This document shows positions 17,429-25,033 of a DNA stretch of 61,109 nucleotides, one piece after another. Source of the stretch: CAZJCK01 sp964544635 (GTDB lineage Bacteria > Zixibacteria > MSB-5A5 > GN15 > FEB-12). The notes under the pieces were generated by a model. That model was not told the DNA's origin. It made no database searches and saw only the letters and a program-made list of their open reading frames with translations. Both the position numbers and the translations under genes were made by a program. The stretch lies in assembly GCA_964544635.1 (NCBI GenBank), contig CAZJCK010000009.1, forward strand, positions 1-61,109, read 5' to 3'. Numbering within the stretch: position 1 is the stretch's first letter; every line of letters starts with the position of its first letter.

Positions 17429-18634
17429 ATGAAAACGCTATTGAACACTTTACTGATACTACTGGCGCTGACGGTTGCCGTATCGGCGCAGATTGCGCCC
17501 GTGAATGAACCGCAGGTGTGCTACAACTGTCACAGCGAGATGGAAGCGCTGACCAACGAGAAGCATGTGCATGCCGCCTTTGCGGGCGGCGCCTGTTCGG
17601 ATTGTCACAATCCGCATGCGTCAAGCCACATGGGATTGCTTTCGTCGACAGCCGGTGAGTTGTGCATCAGTTGCCATGAAGATATCGCCGAGGATGCACG
17701 ACTCAGTGCCGGGCACCAGCCGGCCGGGGCGGGCGACTGCCTGACCTGCCATAAGCCGCACGCCTCGGCGCACAGTGAATTGCTGACCGCAGAGACCCGG
17801 GCACTCTGCGGCCAGTGTCACAGTACGACAATGCAGGCATGGCAGACAGCCGAGAAGATGCATGCGCCGGTGGCCGGGGGAGCGTGTGCCAACTGTCATG
17901 ATGCCCATGGCACGGCGCATGACGGTATGATCAACGACGACATACCGGGGCTGTGCGTGGATTGTCACGACATGGATGCGGAATTCACGGCCGCTCATTC
18001 GGGCTGGGACCTGTCCGGGGCCGACTGCAATACCTGTCATGATCCCCACGCCGGATCAGAAGTCGGCATGCTGATGTCGAATCAGCACGCGCCGTTTGAA
18101 GCCGGTGACTGCTCGGGATGTCACGAAGGTCAGTCGTTTGCCGTCAGCGGCTCGGTTCGGGAGGTTTGTACGGCCTGTCATACCGGCGTGGAGAAGTCGA
18201 TGGATATGGCCTTTACCCACAACCTGATGGATGAAGAGTCGTGTATGCACTGTCACAATCCGCACGCCGCCCAGAGCAGCGGACTGCTGGCAGCGGAACA
18301 GAAAGTGTTGTGCATGCGGTGTCATTTTGTCGAGAACATCGACAAGCCGCGCGAGGCATACATAACGCACGATGGCATGGACTGCTCGAACTGTCATACG
18401 CCGCACGGTTCTGATGATCCGATGTACCTGATGGCGGACGGTATCGAGTTATGTGAGACGTGCCATCCCAATGCCCACGTCGGTTCACATCCGGTAGGTG
18501 AGGATGTCATCAACAAGGATACCGGCACGCCGGTGACCTGCTTGAGCTGCCATACGATGCACGGCGCCGACTTCCCGGATTACCTGCCGCTTGATCCGAA
18601 GATGGATCTGTGTATTCAGTGCCACCGACGGTAG
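17429..18634 (+). CDS. 16-haem c-type cytochrome, doubled-CXXCH type
   Basis: About 401 aa with a cleavable signal peptide (LLNTLLILLALTVAVSAQ) and 16 CXXCH sites, from CYNCH just after the signal to CIQCHRR at the C terminus. The repeat style (CSDCHNPHAS, CLTCHKPHAS, CANCHDAHGT) is that of the preceding 26-haem protein, so the two look like products of repeat duplication. The ATG at 17429 begins just after the previous stop. It is the last gene before a terminator and is probably the soluble or surface partner of the longer cytochrome. Confidence 0.92.
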   Translation: MKTLLNTLLILLALTVAVSAQIAPVNEPQVCYNCHSEMEALTNEKHVHAAFAGGACSDCHNPHASSHMGLLSSTAGELCISCHEDIAEDARLSAGHQPAGAGDCLTCHKPHASAHSELLTAETRALCGQCHSTTMQAWQTAEKMHAPVAGGACANCHDAHGTAHDGMINDDIPGLCVDCHDMDAEFTAAHSGWDLSGADCNTCHDPHAGSEVGMLMSNQHAPFEAGDCSGCHEGQSFAVSGSVREVCTACHTGVEKSMDMAFTHNLMDEESCMHCHNPHAAQSSGLLAAEQKVLCMRCHFVENIDKPREAYITHDGMDCSNCHTPHGSDDPMYLMADGIELCETCHPNAHVGSHPVGEDVINKDTGTPVTCLSCHTMHGADFPDYLPLDPKMDLCIQCHRR

Positions 18635-18656
18635 GATAAGACGAAGGATGTTGCAG

Positions 18657-18686
18657 GCGGGGATCGTTGTGGTCCCCGCTTTCTTT
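18657..18686 (+). terminator. Rho-independent terminator ending the cytochrome operon
   Basis: GCGGGGA (18657-18663) pairs with TCCCCGC (18673-18679) around a nine-base loop, followed by TTTCTTT. It ends the plus-strand cytochrome run; the convergent acetyltransferase gene ends within it. Confidence 0.8.
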
Positions 18687-19257
18687 ATGCCGGTGGCTCC
18701 CAGTGGCGATTGACGAGCGCCACCATGCAGTAGTCGTGCCACCTGCCGCCGGTGCGGCGATACTTGACGGCTTTGCCTTCCTCCTCGAAGCCGAGCCGCT
18801 CGAACAACTGTTCGCAGCGTTTCGAGTCCAACGGGTAGACGGCCTCGACACGATGGACGTTTTGCTTGGCGAACATGTAGGCGATGGCGGCGAAGAGAGC
18901 CTCGCTCATGAGCCCCCGGCCCTCGGAGGCTCCGTCGACAGCACAGGACAGACGACAGGTATGCAGGGGTTCGCGTTCGAAGCGATCGAACAGGATGGTA
19001 CCAATGATGCGGTCGGGCTGCTCGGACGAGAACATGAAAAGGCGCAGGGCGCGGTCGGCAGCCAGGGCCTCGCGGTCGCGGGCAAGTTGCTCGATCCAAA
19101 ACGGTTCGGTATAGAACAGTTCATTGTCGGTGTCGAGCACGGCCGACAGTTGCGAGCGGTTCTCCGAGAGAAACCGTACGACCGCCGCCAGGTCGTCGGT
19201 TGTAATGGTGCGCACCACCAGTCGATCGGTGGTCAGTCGAACTTCCGTTTCCATCAT
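18685..19257 (-). CDS. GNAT-family N-acetyltransferase, RimJ/RimL-like
   Basis: About 190 aa. Begins METEVRLTTDRLVVRTIT, the usual start of RimJ/RimL-type acetyltransferases, with the acetyl-CoA loop region at SEGRGLMSEALFAAIAYMF and a C-terminal LFERLGFEEEGKAVKYRR segment. The ATG at 19257 (followed by a second ATG) has AGGAG five bases upstream; a longer frame lacks this. The substrate could be a ribosomal protein N terminus or another amine and cannot be told from sequence. It is a single gene between convergent and tandem units. Confidence 0.85.
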   Translation of the reverse strand: MMETEVRLTTDRLVVRTITTDDLAAVVRFLSENRSQLSAVLDTDNELFYTEPFWIEQLARDREALAADRALRLFMFSSEQPDRIIGTILFDRFEREPLHTCRLSCAVDGASEGRGLMSEALFAAIAYMFAKQNVHRVEAVYPLDSKRCEQLFERLGFEEEGKAVKYRRTGGRWHDYCMVALVNRHWEPPA

Positions 19258-19391
19258 GCCCTCTCCTTTTCGATTAGCCGCGGGCAGGGTCGCCATCCGT
19301 GACGACATGATCAAGGAAGGCCGTCCGGGATTGGTTCGTCCACAAAAAAATGGCTCGACTGCGAAATGTCGTTGATCGGCTTGCCGGGCAG

Positions 19392-19424
19392 AAAAAGACG
19401 GGAGCGGCCCAAGCCACTCCCGTC
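19392..19424 (-). terminator. Terminator after the DUF4397 repeat gene
   Basis: On the minus strand GACGGGAG (19424-19417) pairs with CTCCCGTC (19404-19397) and is followed by TTTTT (19396-19392). Confidence 0.8.
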
Positions 19425-19461
19425 ATCTATAGTCAAAGAGGTGATCGCTGCTCGCGTGAGC

Positions 19462-21948
19462 CTATTTCACCATCAGCATTTTGCGGGTTTCGCTGAAGTC
19501 ACCGGCGGCGAGACGGTAGAAGTACACACCGCTGGAAACTGACGAGCCGCCTTCGCTGCGACCGTCCCAGGTCACCTCGTGCATACCGGCCGCGAGGCGG
19601 GAGTTGACGAGGGTACGGACCTGCTGGCCGAGGACATTGTAGACATCAATGCGCACATCGGACGCTTCCGGCAGGGCGAAGCTGATCTGGGTAGTCGGGT
19701 TGAACGGGTTCGGATAATTCTGGTTCAGCGCGAAGGTGGTCGGCAGTGAATTGTCGGCCCCCTTGGCCGCACCAGTTGCGAGGGCGCCACCGAGCGCCGG
19801 CAGTTCCACTACCGCGCCGTTGGGCAGGGCCGCGAACAGACCAAACGTCGCGCCATCGTTGTTGTTGGCCGGATTCAGGAAACCGGAGGCGAAGACGACC
19901 GCGCTGCCACCGCGCAGACCGCGCAGGTCGGCCTCGAAGGTAGCCACGATATCGCCGATGCCGTCGTTTCCAGTAGTGATGGCCAGTTCGTATTTGCGCG
20001 CCGGCACCCGGAAGCTGCCGGAGAACTCACCGTACGACAAACCGTCGACGAGCAGCCCGAAGTCATCACGTCCCCAGGCGCGTTTGGCCGCGACGTTCAC
20101 CATCGGTGCGTCAGTCGAACCGTGGAAGACGTTGAGCATGACATCGCGCTTGTGGCCATACTTGCTTGTGCTGACATCGTCGGTGGGAAACAGGTTAAAG
20201 CCAATGTTGGGGTTGACACTATTGTCATAGCCTTCGGTCACAACGCCACTGGCGACAACCACGTAGCTGCGGTCGGCCATGAGGGTGACCGGGAAGGTGG
20301 CCAGGGCATCGGCAACGCTGGTCGACGTGCTGAGAGCGACGGCGATGTTCAGTTCAACGCCGGCCGGAACATCGACGAACTCGGTGGCCGTGCGGAACTC
20401 GAAGTTATCAAGGAAGAGATCGCCATTCACGTAGATGTCGACGACATCAGCGGCAACGTCGGCCGAGTTGTGAATAACCTGGAGTTTTGCTGTCGGCGTC
20501 ACGGCCGGCAGTTCAATCACGGTGCCGTCAGGCAGCGCGGCAAACAGGCCGAAGCCGGGGCCGCCGTTGTTGGCATCGGGGCTCAGGAAACCGGAGGCAA
20601 AGGCTACCGCCGCGCCGCCACCGAGGCCGGAGAGGGGGGCTTCAAACGAAGCGACGACGTCGCCGTCAACGTACACATCGAGGATGTAGTCCTTCGCCGG
20701 CACGCCTTTGTAGCCGGAGAATTCGCCGTACGAGAGGTCGTTGAACAAACGCAGCCACTCGAGATTGCGCACCTTAATGTCAACTTCCGGAGCATCGGTC
20801 GAACCGTGGAAAGCGTTCAGCGTCACGAAGCGGTGCCAGCGAGCGGAGGTACGGCCTTCGTCGGTAACGTACAGCGTGAAGCCGATATCTTTACCGTCGG
20901 GGTTCGGAGCGAAGCCGCCACCCAGCACACCGTTGGCAGCAACCACATATTTCTTGCCGGGAGCGAGGGTGACAGGGAAGGTAGCGATGGCATCGCCGGA
21001 ACCAGTCGAGTTGCCCGGAGCCACTCCGACAAGCAATTCGGTGTTGGCCGGCACTGTCACGAACTCGGAGGCGGTGCGGAAGGTGAAGTCGTCGATAAAC
21101 AGGTCGTCGCCGACATAAATATCAACCACCTCGGCGGCCGGATCGGCGGCGTTGTGGATGACCTGCAGTTTGGCCGTCGACTCCCTGGCCGGCAGCTCGA
21201 CCACCGTGCCGTTGGGCAGAGCGGCGAACAGACCAAAGGCGGGGCCGCCGTTATTGTCATCAGGTGCGAGGAATCCGGAGGCAAAGGCCACCGCGGCGCC
21301 GCCGCGCAGGCCGCTTAAGTCAGCGTCGAAAGAGGCAACAACGGCGGCATCAGCGCCGTCACCAGCATAGACGTCGAGGATGTATTTCTTGGGAAGAACC
21401 GAACGGTAAGGCGAAAATTCGCCGTACGAGAGATTGTCGAACAGTTCATACCATTCGGCGCCTCTCACTTTGATGTCAACTTCGGGGGCATCGGTAGCAC
21501 CGTGGAAACCAATAAGATCGACAAACCAGCCCCAGCGAGCGCTTTCGCGGGCGTTGTCGGTGGCAAACAGGGTAAAGCCGATATCGGCGCCTTCAGGATT
21601 CGGCGCGAAGCCGCCGCCGAGGACGCCGTTGGCCACTACCACATACTTCTTGCGGGCCTCGAGGGTTACCGGGAAGGTAGCGATGGCATCGCCGGCGCCG
21701 GTCGAGTTACCGGGGGCAACACCGATCAGCAATTCAACGCCGGCCGGCACGGACTGGAAAGCAGTCGCTGTGCGGAATTCGAAATCGTCAATAAGGAGAT
21801 CGTCGCCGACATACACGTCGACAACCTCAGCTGCCGGGTCGGCAGCATTGTGAATGACCTGCAGGCGGGCATTGTCGCCGGCCGCAGCAGGTACGCTCAG
21901 CATCGCCAGAAGAGCGATGGCGAACAGGGTGAGTGAAAGCTTTTTCAT
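19462..21948 (-). CDS. Secreted three-repeat DUF4397 protein with C-terminal sorting domain
   Basis: An 828-aa secreted protein: signal peptide MKKLSLTLFAIALLAMLSV, then three long repeats of about 235 residues starting near residues 28, 259 and 487, each opening with LQVIHN and a DUF4397-type beta-sandwich pair. The tail (about 745-828) has YPNPFNPTTQISFALPEASD, VYNVLGQQVRTL and a final MLMVK, matching the secretion-system C-terminal sorting (Por/T9SS type A or FlgD-like) domain of FCB-group bacteria. Such tails direct export and surface attachment. The gene ends at a terminator and lies downstream of the fasciclin gene. Function is probably surface layer or adhesion; no enzymatic motif is visible. 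Confidence 0.88.
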   Translation of the reverse strand: MKKLSLTLFAIALLAMLSVPAAAGDNARLQVIHNAADPAAEVVDVYVGDDLLIDDFEFRTATAFQSVPAGVELLIGVAPGNSTGAGDAIATFPVTLEARKKYVVVANGVLGGGFAPNPEGADIGFTLFATDNARESARWGWFVDLIGFHGATDAPEVDIKVRGAEWYELFDNLSYGEFSPYRSVLPKKYILDVYAGDGADAAVVASFDADLSGLRGGAAVAFASGFLAPDDNNGGPAFGLFAALPNGTVVELPARESTAKLQVIHNAADPAAEVVDIYVGDDLFIDDFTFRTASEFVTVPANTELLVGVAPGNSTGSGDAIATFPVTLAPGKKYVVAANGVLGGGFAPNPDGKDIGFTLYVTDEGRTSARWHRFVTLNAFHGSTDAPEVDIKVRNLEWLRLFNDLSYGEFSGYKGVPAKDYILDVYVDGDVVASFEAPLSGLGGGAAVAFASGFLSPDANNGGPGFGLFAALPDGTVIELPAVTPTAKLQVIHNSADVAADVVDIYVNGDLFLDNFEFRTATEFVDVPAGVELNIAVALSTSTSVADALATFPVTLMADRSYVVVASGVVTEGYDNSVNPNIGFNLFPTDDVSTSKYGHKRDVMLNVFHGSTDAPMVNVAAKRAWGRDDFGLLVDGLSYGEFSGSFRVPARKYELAITTGNDGIGDIVATFEADLRGLRGGSAVVFASGFLNPANNNDGATFGLFAALPNGAVVELPALGGALATGAAKGADNSLPTTFALNQNYPNPFNPTTQISFALPEASDVRIDVYNVLGQQVRTLVNSRLAAGMHEVTWDGRSEGGSSVSSGVYFYRLAAGDFSETRKMLMVK
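19774..21867 (-). repeat. Three tandem coding repeats of about 0.7 kb
   Basis: Approximate units 21867-21175, 21174-20491 and 20490-19774 encode the DUF4397 repeats. The first two are clearly the most similar, with shared runs such as VIHNAADPAAEVVD and GVLGGGFAPNP; the third is diverged. Such repeats can recombine and vary in number between strains. Confidence 0.85.
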
Positions 21949-22186
21949 TGTGCGGTTCCTTCGGACTTGTTTAGGTGTGTACTGTCGAAGATGTGAGTTC
22001 TGGTTGAGATTTTTTGGAGGTCCGTCCTGCCATTCGCTTCGCCTGTCGCCCGGCCGGTCGCCCGTTGACCCGTCTCTGATCGCGCAACAGACTCACCTAA
22101 AACAGAACGGTACCTCCGCTATTTTTGGGCCGCCGGCGCGGCGCAAGGCCGACGCCGGCAGCTCCCGCCATGGTACCCGTTACAGG

Positions 22187-22738
22187 TTACTTTTTCTCCT
22201 CAGGCAGGATGACGCTGTCAATCACGTGAATCACGCCATTGGAGCACTTGATGTCGGTCTTGATGACGGTGGCGTTGTCGATCATCACGGTGCCGTCGTT
22301 TACCTTCACCTTGAACGACTGGCCGTTGAGCGTTTCCGCCTTGTCGATATTGACGACATCGCCCGCCATGACCGTGCCTTCAACAACGTGATAGGTCAGT
22401 ATGGCTTTCAGCTTCTCGGGGTTGGCGAGCAAGCTTTCGACGGTACCTTCCGGCAGCTTGGCAAACGCTTCGTCGGTCGGGGCGAAGACGGTGAACGGTC
22501 CTTCGCTGGACAGGGCATCGGCCAGGCCGGCAGCCTTCACGGCTGCAACCAGGGTGTTGAAGTTACCGGCGGCAACGGCGGTTTCTACGATGGTGCTGTA
22601 CTCAGCTTTTTTGGCCGAGGCCTGGGTGGCCTCAATGCCGTCGCTGGAATGAGTGTGGCTGGAGCCACAGGTACCGGCGAGGGCAGTGCCGCCCGCCAGG
22701 GCGACAAGGGCTACTGCTGCTGCAAGAATTTTCTTCAT
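22187..22738 (-). CDS. Secreted fasciclin (FAS1) domain protein
   Basis: A 183-aa exported protein with signal peptide MKKILAAAVALVALAGGTAL and a single FAS1 domain: H1-type motif FTVFAPTDEAFAKLP, YHVV segment (ILTYHVVEGTVMAGD) and H2-type NGVIHVIDSVILP. FAS1 proteins mediate adhesion or are anchored in surface matrix. A short Cys/His stretch (TCGSSHTHSS) follows the signal peptide and might bind a metal. It sits between two DUF4397 genes on the same strand, consistent with a surface-adhesion gene group. Confidence 0.92.
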   Translation of the reverse strand: MKKILAAAVALVALAGGTALAGTCGSSHTHSSDGIEATQASAKKAEYSTIVETAVAAGNFNTLVAAVKAAGLADALSSEGPFTVFAPTDEAFAKLPEGTVESLLANPEKLKAILTYHVVEGTVMAGDVVNIDKAETLNGQSFKVKVNDGTVMIDNATVIKTDIKCSNGVIHVIDSVILPEEKK

Positions 22739-22780
22739 GATAGAGTCTCCTCTCGTTTGTTCGATCTAATTGGAAATGTC

Positions 22781-23479
22781 TTAATTGTTTTCAATTATCT
22801 GGGCGCCGAGGGCAGGGCTGCCGTTGAGGAAGCCACTGGCCCAGACGGTGTAAATTTTGCCGTTCTGGAGTTGCACGTTGTTGAGTGTAAGCACGGTGGC
22901 GCTGTTAGTGGCAGCATCACGAACCTGGAGATTGTAGGTGCCGGCCGGCAGCGGCTGGAATCCGGTGTTCTGCGTGAACGCCACATTACCGAAGCCGGAA
23001 ACGATGTTACCGTTATTGTCGGTGATGTTCACCGCCGGAGCGTTCGGCGACAGGTGGATGAAACGCAAGTGAGCGTTGCCCGAAGCCGGGGCTGTAAGGT
23101 CGTCGGCGAATACAGCCAGGCGGACCTTCGAAACCGAATCGACGGCGAAGACGCTGAAGTTGCCGCCGTCGGTAACGGTCAGGTTGGAGTCGATGACGGT
23201 AGCGTTGTTAGCATCAACATTCACTTTGATGTTACGGGAGCCCGCCGGCACGGTCAGGTAGGTGCTGTTCTGGGGGAAGACAACGGAGTCGAGAGCGACA
23301 GCGTTATCGACCAGAACGTCAACCGCCGGGGCGTTGGGGGAAGCATGGATTACGAGAACCCGGGCTTCGGGACTACCGGCCACAGGGTTTTCATCATCAT
23401 CATCGTCGCAGCCAATGAAGACCAGCGACAGGGCCAGCACCGGGGCCAGCATCCAGGTGAATTTCTTGTTCTTAAACAT
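22781..23479 (-). CDS. DUF4397 lipoprotein
   Basis: A 232-aa protein with a clear lipobox (LSLVFIGC) followed by an Asp-rich linker (DDDDDEN) and two DUF4397-like halves opening with VLVIHASPNAPAVDVLV and LRFIHLSPNAPAVNI. It is a shorter, lipid-anchored relative of the three-repeat secreted protein downstream. The Asp residues after the Cys may influence membrane sorting. It is transcribed with the fasciclin gene (42-bp gap). Confidence 0.88.
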   Translation of the reverse strand: MFKNKKFTWMLAPVLALSLVFIGCDDDDDENPVAGSPEARVLVIHASPNAPAVDVLVDNAVALDSVVFPQNSTYLTVPAGSRNIKVNVDANNATVIDSNLTVTDGGNFSVFAVDSVSKVRLAVFADDLTAPASGNAHLRFIHLSPNAPAVNITDNNGNIVSGFGNVAFTQNTGFQPLPAGTYNLQVRDAATNSATVLTLNNVQLQNGKIYTVWASGFLNGSPALGAQIIENN

Positions 23480-23543
23480 TGTGTAAACCTCTTCGAAAAA
23501 GTCAGTAAGTCTGTTGTGCGAAATAGTCTGTTGTCTTAGTTAA

Positions 23544-23579
23544 CCACCGGCCGACCGCACGAGGCGGTCGGGCCGGTGG
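23544..23579. other. Strong hairpin between DUF378 and DUF4397 genes
   Basis: Positions 23544-23558 and 23564-23579 form a 15-bp GC-rich stem with one bulged base and a five-base loop. There is no T-run on either side, so it is not a standard terminator; it may stabilise or process the minus-strand transcript. Confidence 0.7.
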
Positions 23580-23594
23580 CCGGGTCACGCGCTG

Positions 23595-23813
23595 CTAAGC
23601 CGAAACCGGTCGAGCAGACCAGCGTCGCTGAATGGCTTTCCACTGCAGCGCCTGCCAGATGGCCGAAAGGCCAACCAGGCTGTACACGATCGAAGCGATC
23701 AGGCCGCTGCCAAAGAGAGCGCCAACAAGGTTGAAGTCGGCAGTACCGACCAGACCCCAGTTGAGGCCGCCGATGACAAGCAGCACGGCTGCGAGTACGT
23801 CGATTGATTTCAT
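23595..23813 (-). CDS. DUF378 (YuzA-like) small membrane protein
   Basis: A 72-aa protein with two membrane helices. The N-terminal half (VLLVIGGLNWGLVGTADFNL, then VYSLVGLSAIW) is the diagnostic pattern of DUF378. Function is unknown. A good ribosome site (GGAG) precedes the ATG. The last 15 residues are charged and lie beyond the usual domain. It is the first minus-strand gene in the divergent spacer shared with the light-response operon, so it may be affected by the same operator. Confidence 0.85.
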   Translation of the reverse strand: MKSIDVLAAVLLVIGGLNWGLVGTADFNLVGALFGSGLIASIVYSLVGLSAIWQALQWKAIQRRWSARPVSA

Positions 23814-23880
23814 TATTGTCTCCTTTTTTGGTGTTATCGATTACGCGATTGTATCAGCTGTAACCGCATGACGTACACCG

Positions 23881-23913
23881 TTTGTTCCCATTCTGTCTAA
23901 TATTTGTATATTT
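23881..23913. promoter_or_regulatory. Three 11-bp direct repeats, candidate CarH operator
   Basis: Three consecutive 11-mers (23881, 23892 and 23903) each carry TGT at the same place, the second and third as TGTCTA and TGTATA. On the other strand this reads T-N-N-ACA repeated every 11 bp, which is how I recall CarH operators. A related copy, TTTTGTCTAAG, lies at 24001-24011. The repeats sit in the AT-rich spacer between the DUF378 gene and the MerR-type regulator. Confidence 0.5.
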
Positions 23914-24063
23914 TTCTTTGATTGCCATAAATGACTATTTATTATAAGGTTAGCATGCAATATCAATCCTGTAGCAAAAAACGACTTGTTTTTGATGAAC
24001 TTTTGTCTAAGTTTGTCGGTTAGTAATTGCAGAGCGAGATAACGACATAACATCAGGAGCCAT

Positions 24064-25017
24064 ATGGAACGACATTCTATAAAGGCGGTCGCCGCCATGA
24101 CCGGGCTCAGTCCTCATCTTATAAGGATTTGGGAGCGACGATACCAGGCGGTAGTGCCACAACGAACCGAGAGCAACCGGCGTTTCTATTCCGACATCGA
24201 TGTGGAGCGGCTGCGGCTCTTGAAGCGGGCGACCGACGCCGGTGAGTCAATCGGCCTGATTGCGCAGATGAGCAATGACGATCTGCGCAAGCTGGTCGGC
24301 ATTGCGCCATCGAACCAGCAGCGGATGTCACAGCCGCCGCCGGAGATTTCGGGCCTTTCCGCTGAGGAACATCTGAACCGTTGCCTGGAGGCGGTGGAGG
24401 CGTTTGATGCCGGCCTTCTGGAGCAGCGGTTGACGGAGGCCTCGCTGAGCCTGGGACAGCAGGTAATGCTGGAGAAGGTGATCGAGCCGTTCCTTGTCGA
24501 GGTCGGCGAGCGCTGGTGGCGCGGCGAGTGGAAGATTGCACAGGAACATTTGGCATCGGCCGTTGCCCGGACCATGCTTGGCAGCATGTACAGTTTCACG
24601 CGGCAGGAGAAAGATGCCCCCATAATTGTCACGACCACACCATCGGGGCAGTTGCATGAGTTTGGGGCCTTGATGGCAGCGATTACGGCCGCCATGGCCG
24701 GCTGGCAGGTTACTTATCTTGGCCCGAACCTGCCGGCGCAGGATATTGCGGCGAGCGCTCTGAAATCGGGGGCGCGGGCGATTGCTTTGAGTCTTGTCTA
24801 TCCGCCCGATGATCCGAGACTGGCCATGGAGTTGCGCCAGTTGCGCAAGCTGGTGGGAGATGACATGATGATTATCGCCGGCGGCGGGGCTGCGGCCAAC
24901 TTCAAACCCGAACTGGAAGAAATTGGCGCCGTAGTGAGTGCCGATCTGGGTGACTTGCGGTCGACGCTGGGGCACCTGCGTAACTCTCGGAATCAAGAGA
25001 GCGGTCGTCGTTCCTGA
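24064..25017 (+). CDS. CarH/LitR-type B12-dependent photoreceptor repressor
   Basis: A 317-aa MerR-family regulator. The N-terminal helix-turn-helix (HSIKAVAAMTGLSPHLIRIW then RRFYSDIDVERL) is followed by a cobalamin-binding module. It has the W-x9-EH motif (W151, E161, H162) that lines the upper face of adenosylcobalamin in CarH, and His198 in QLHEFG as the lower cobalt ligand, in the HxxG context. The C-terminal Rossmann part ends with IIAGGG. In the dark such proteins bind adenosylcobalamin, form tetramers and repress; light breaks the Co-C bond and releases DNA. AGGAG precedes the ATG by four bases. The adjacent photolyase operon and 11-bp repeats support light-regulated repression here. 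Confidence 0.88.
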   Translation: MERHSIKAVAAMTGLSPHLIRIWERRYQAVVPQRTESNRRFYSDIDVERLRLLKRATDAGESIGLIAQMSNDDLRKLVGIAPSNQQRMSQPPPEISGLSAEEHLNRCLEAVEAFDAGLLEQRLTEASLSLGQQVMLEKVIEPFLVEVGERWWRGEWKIAQEHLASAVARTMLGSMYSFTRQEKDAPIIVTTTPSGQLHEFGALMAAITAAMAGWQVTYLGPNLPAQDIAASALKSGARAIALSLVYPPDDPRLAMELRQLRKLVGDDMMIIAGGGAAANFKPELEEIGAVVSADLGDLRSTLGHLRNSRNQESGRRS

Positions 25018-25033
25018 GAACGGACTATTACTA

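Noticed and set aside
15436..18634. Regular repeats that could suggest a CRISPR array
   Set aside because: The periodicity comes from CXXCH codons inside two open reading frames; units vary in length and sequence and there are no constant repeats with unique spacers.
20122..21318. Long open frame antisense to the DUF4397 repeat gene
   Set aside because: It mirrors the codon pattern of the real gene on the minus strand, has no signal peptide, domain or ribosome site, and its translation is low in hydrophobic core residues.
21854..23539. 561-codon open frame antisense to the fasciclin and DUF4397 lipoprotein genes
   Set aside because: It crosses three convincing minus-strand genes and spacers; its length follows from GC-rich codon bias, and the translation shows no family features.
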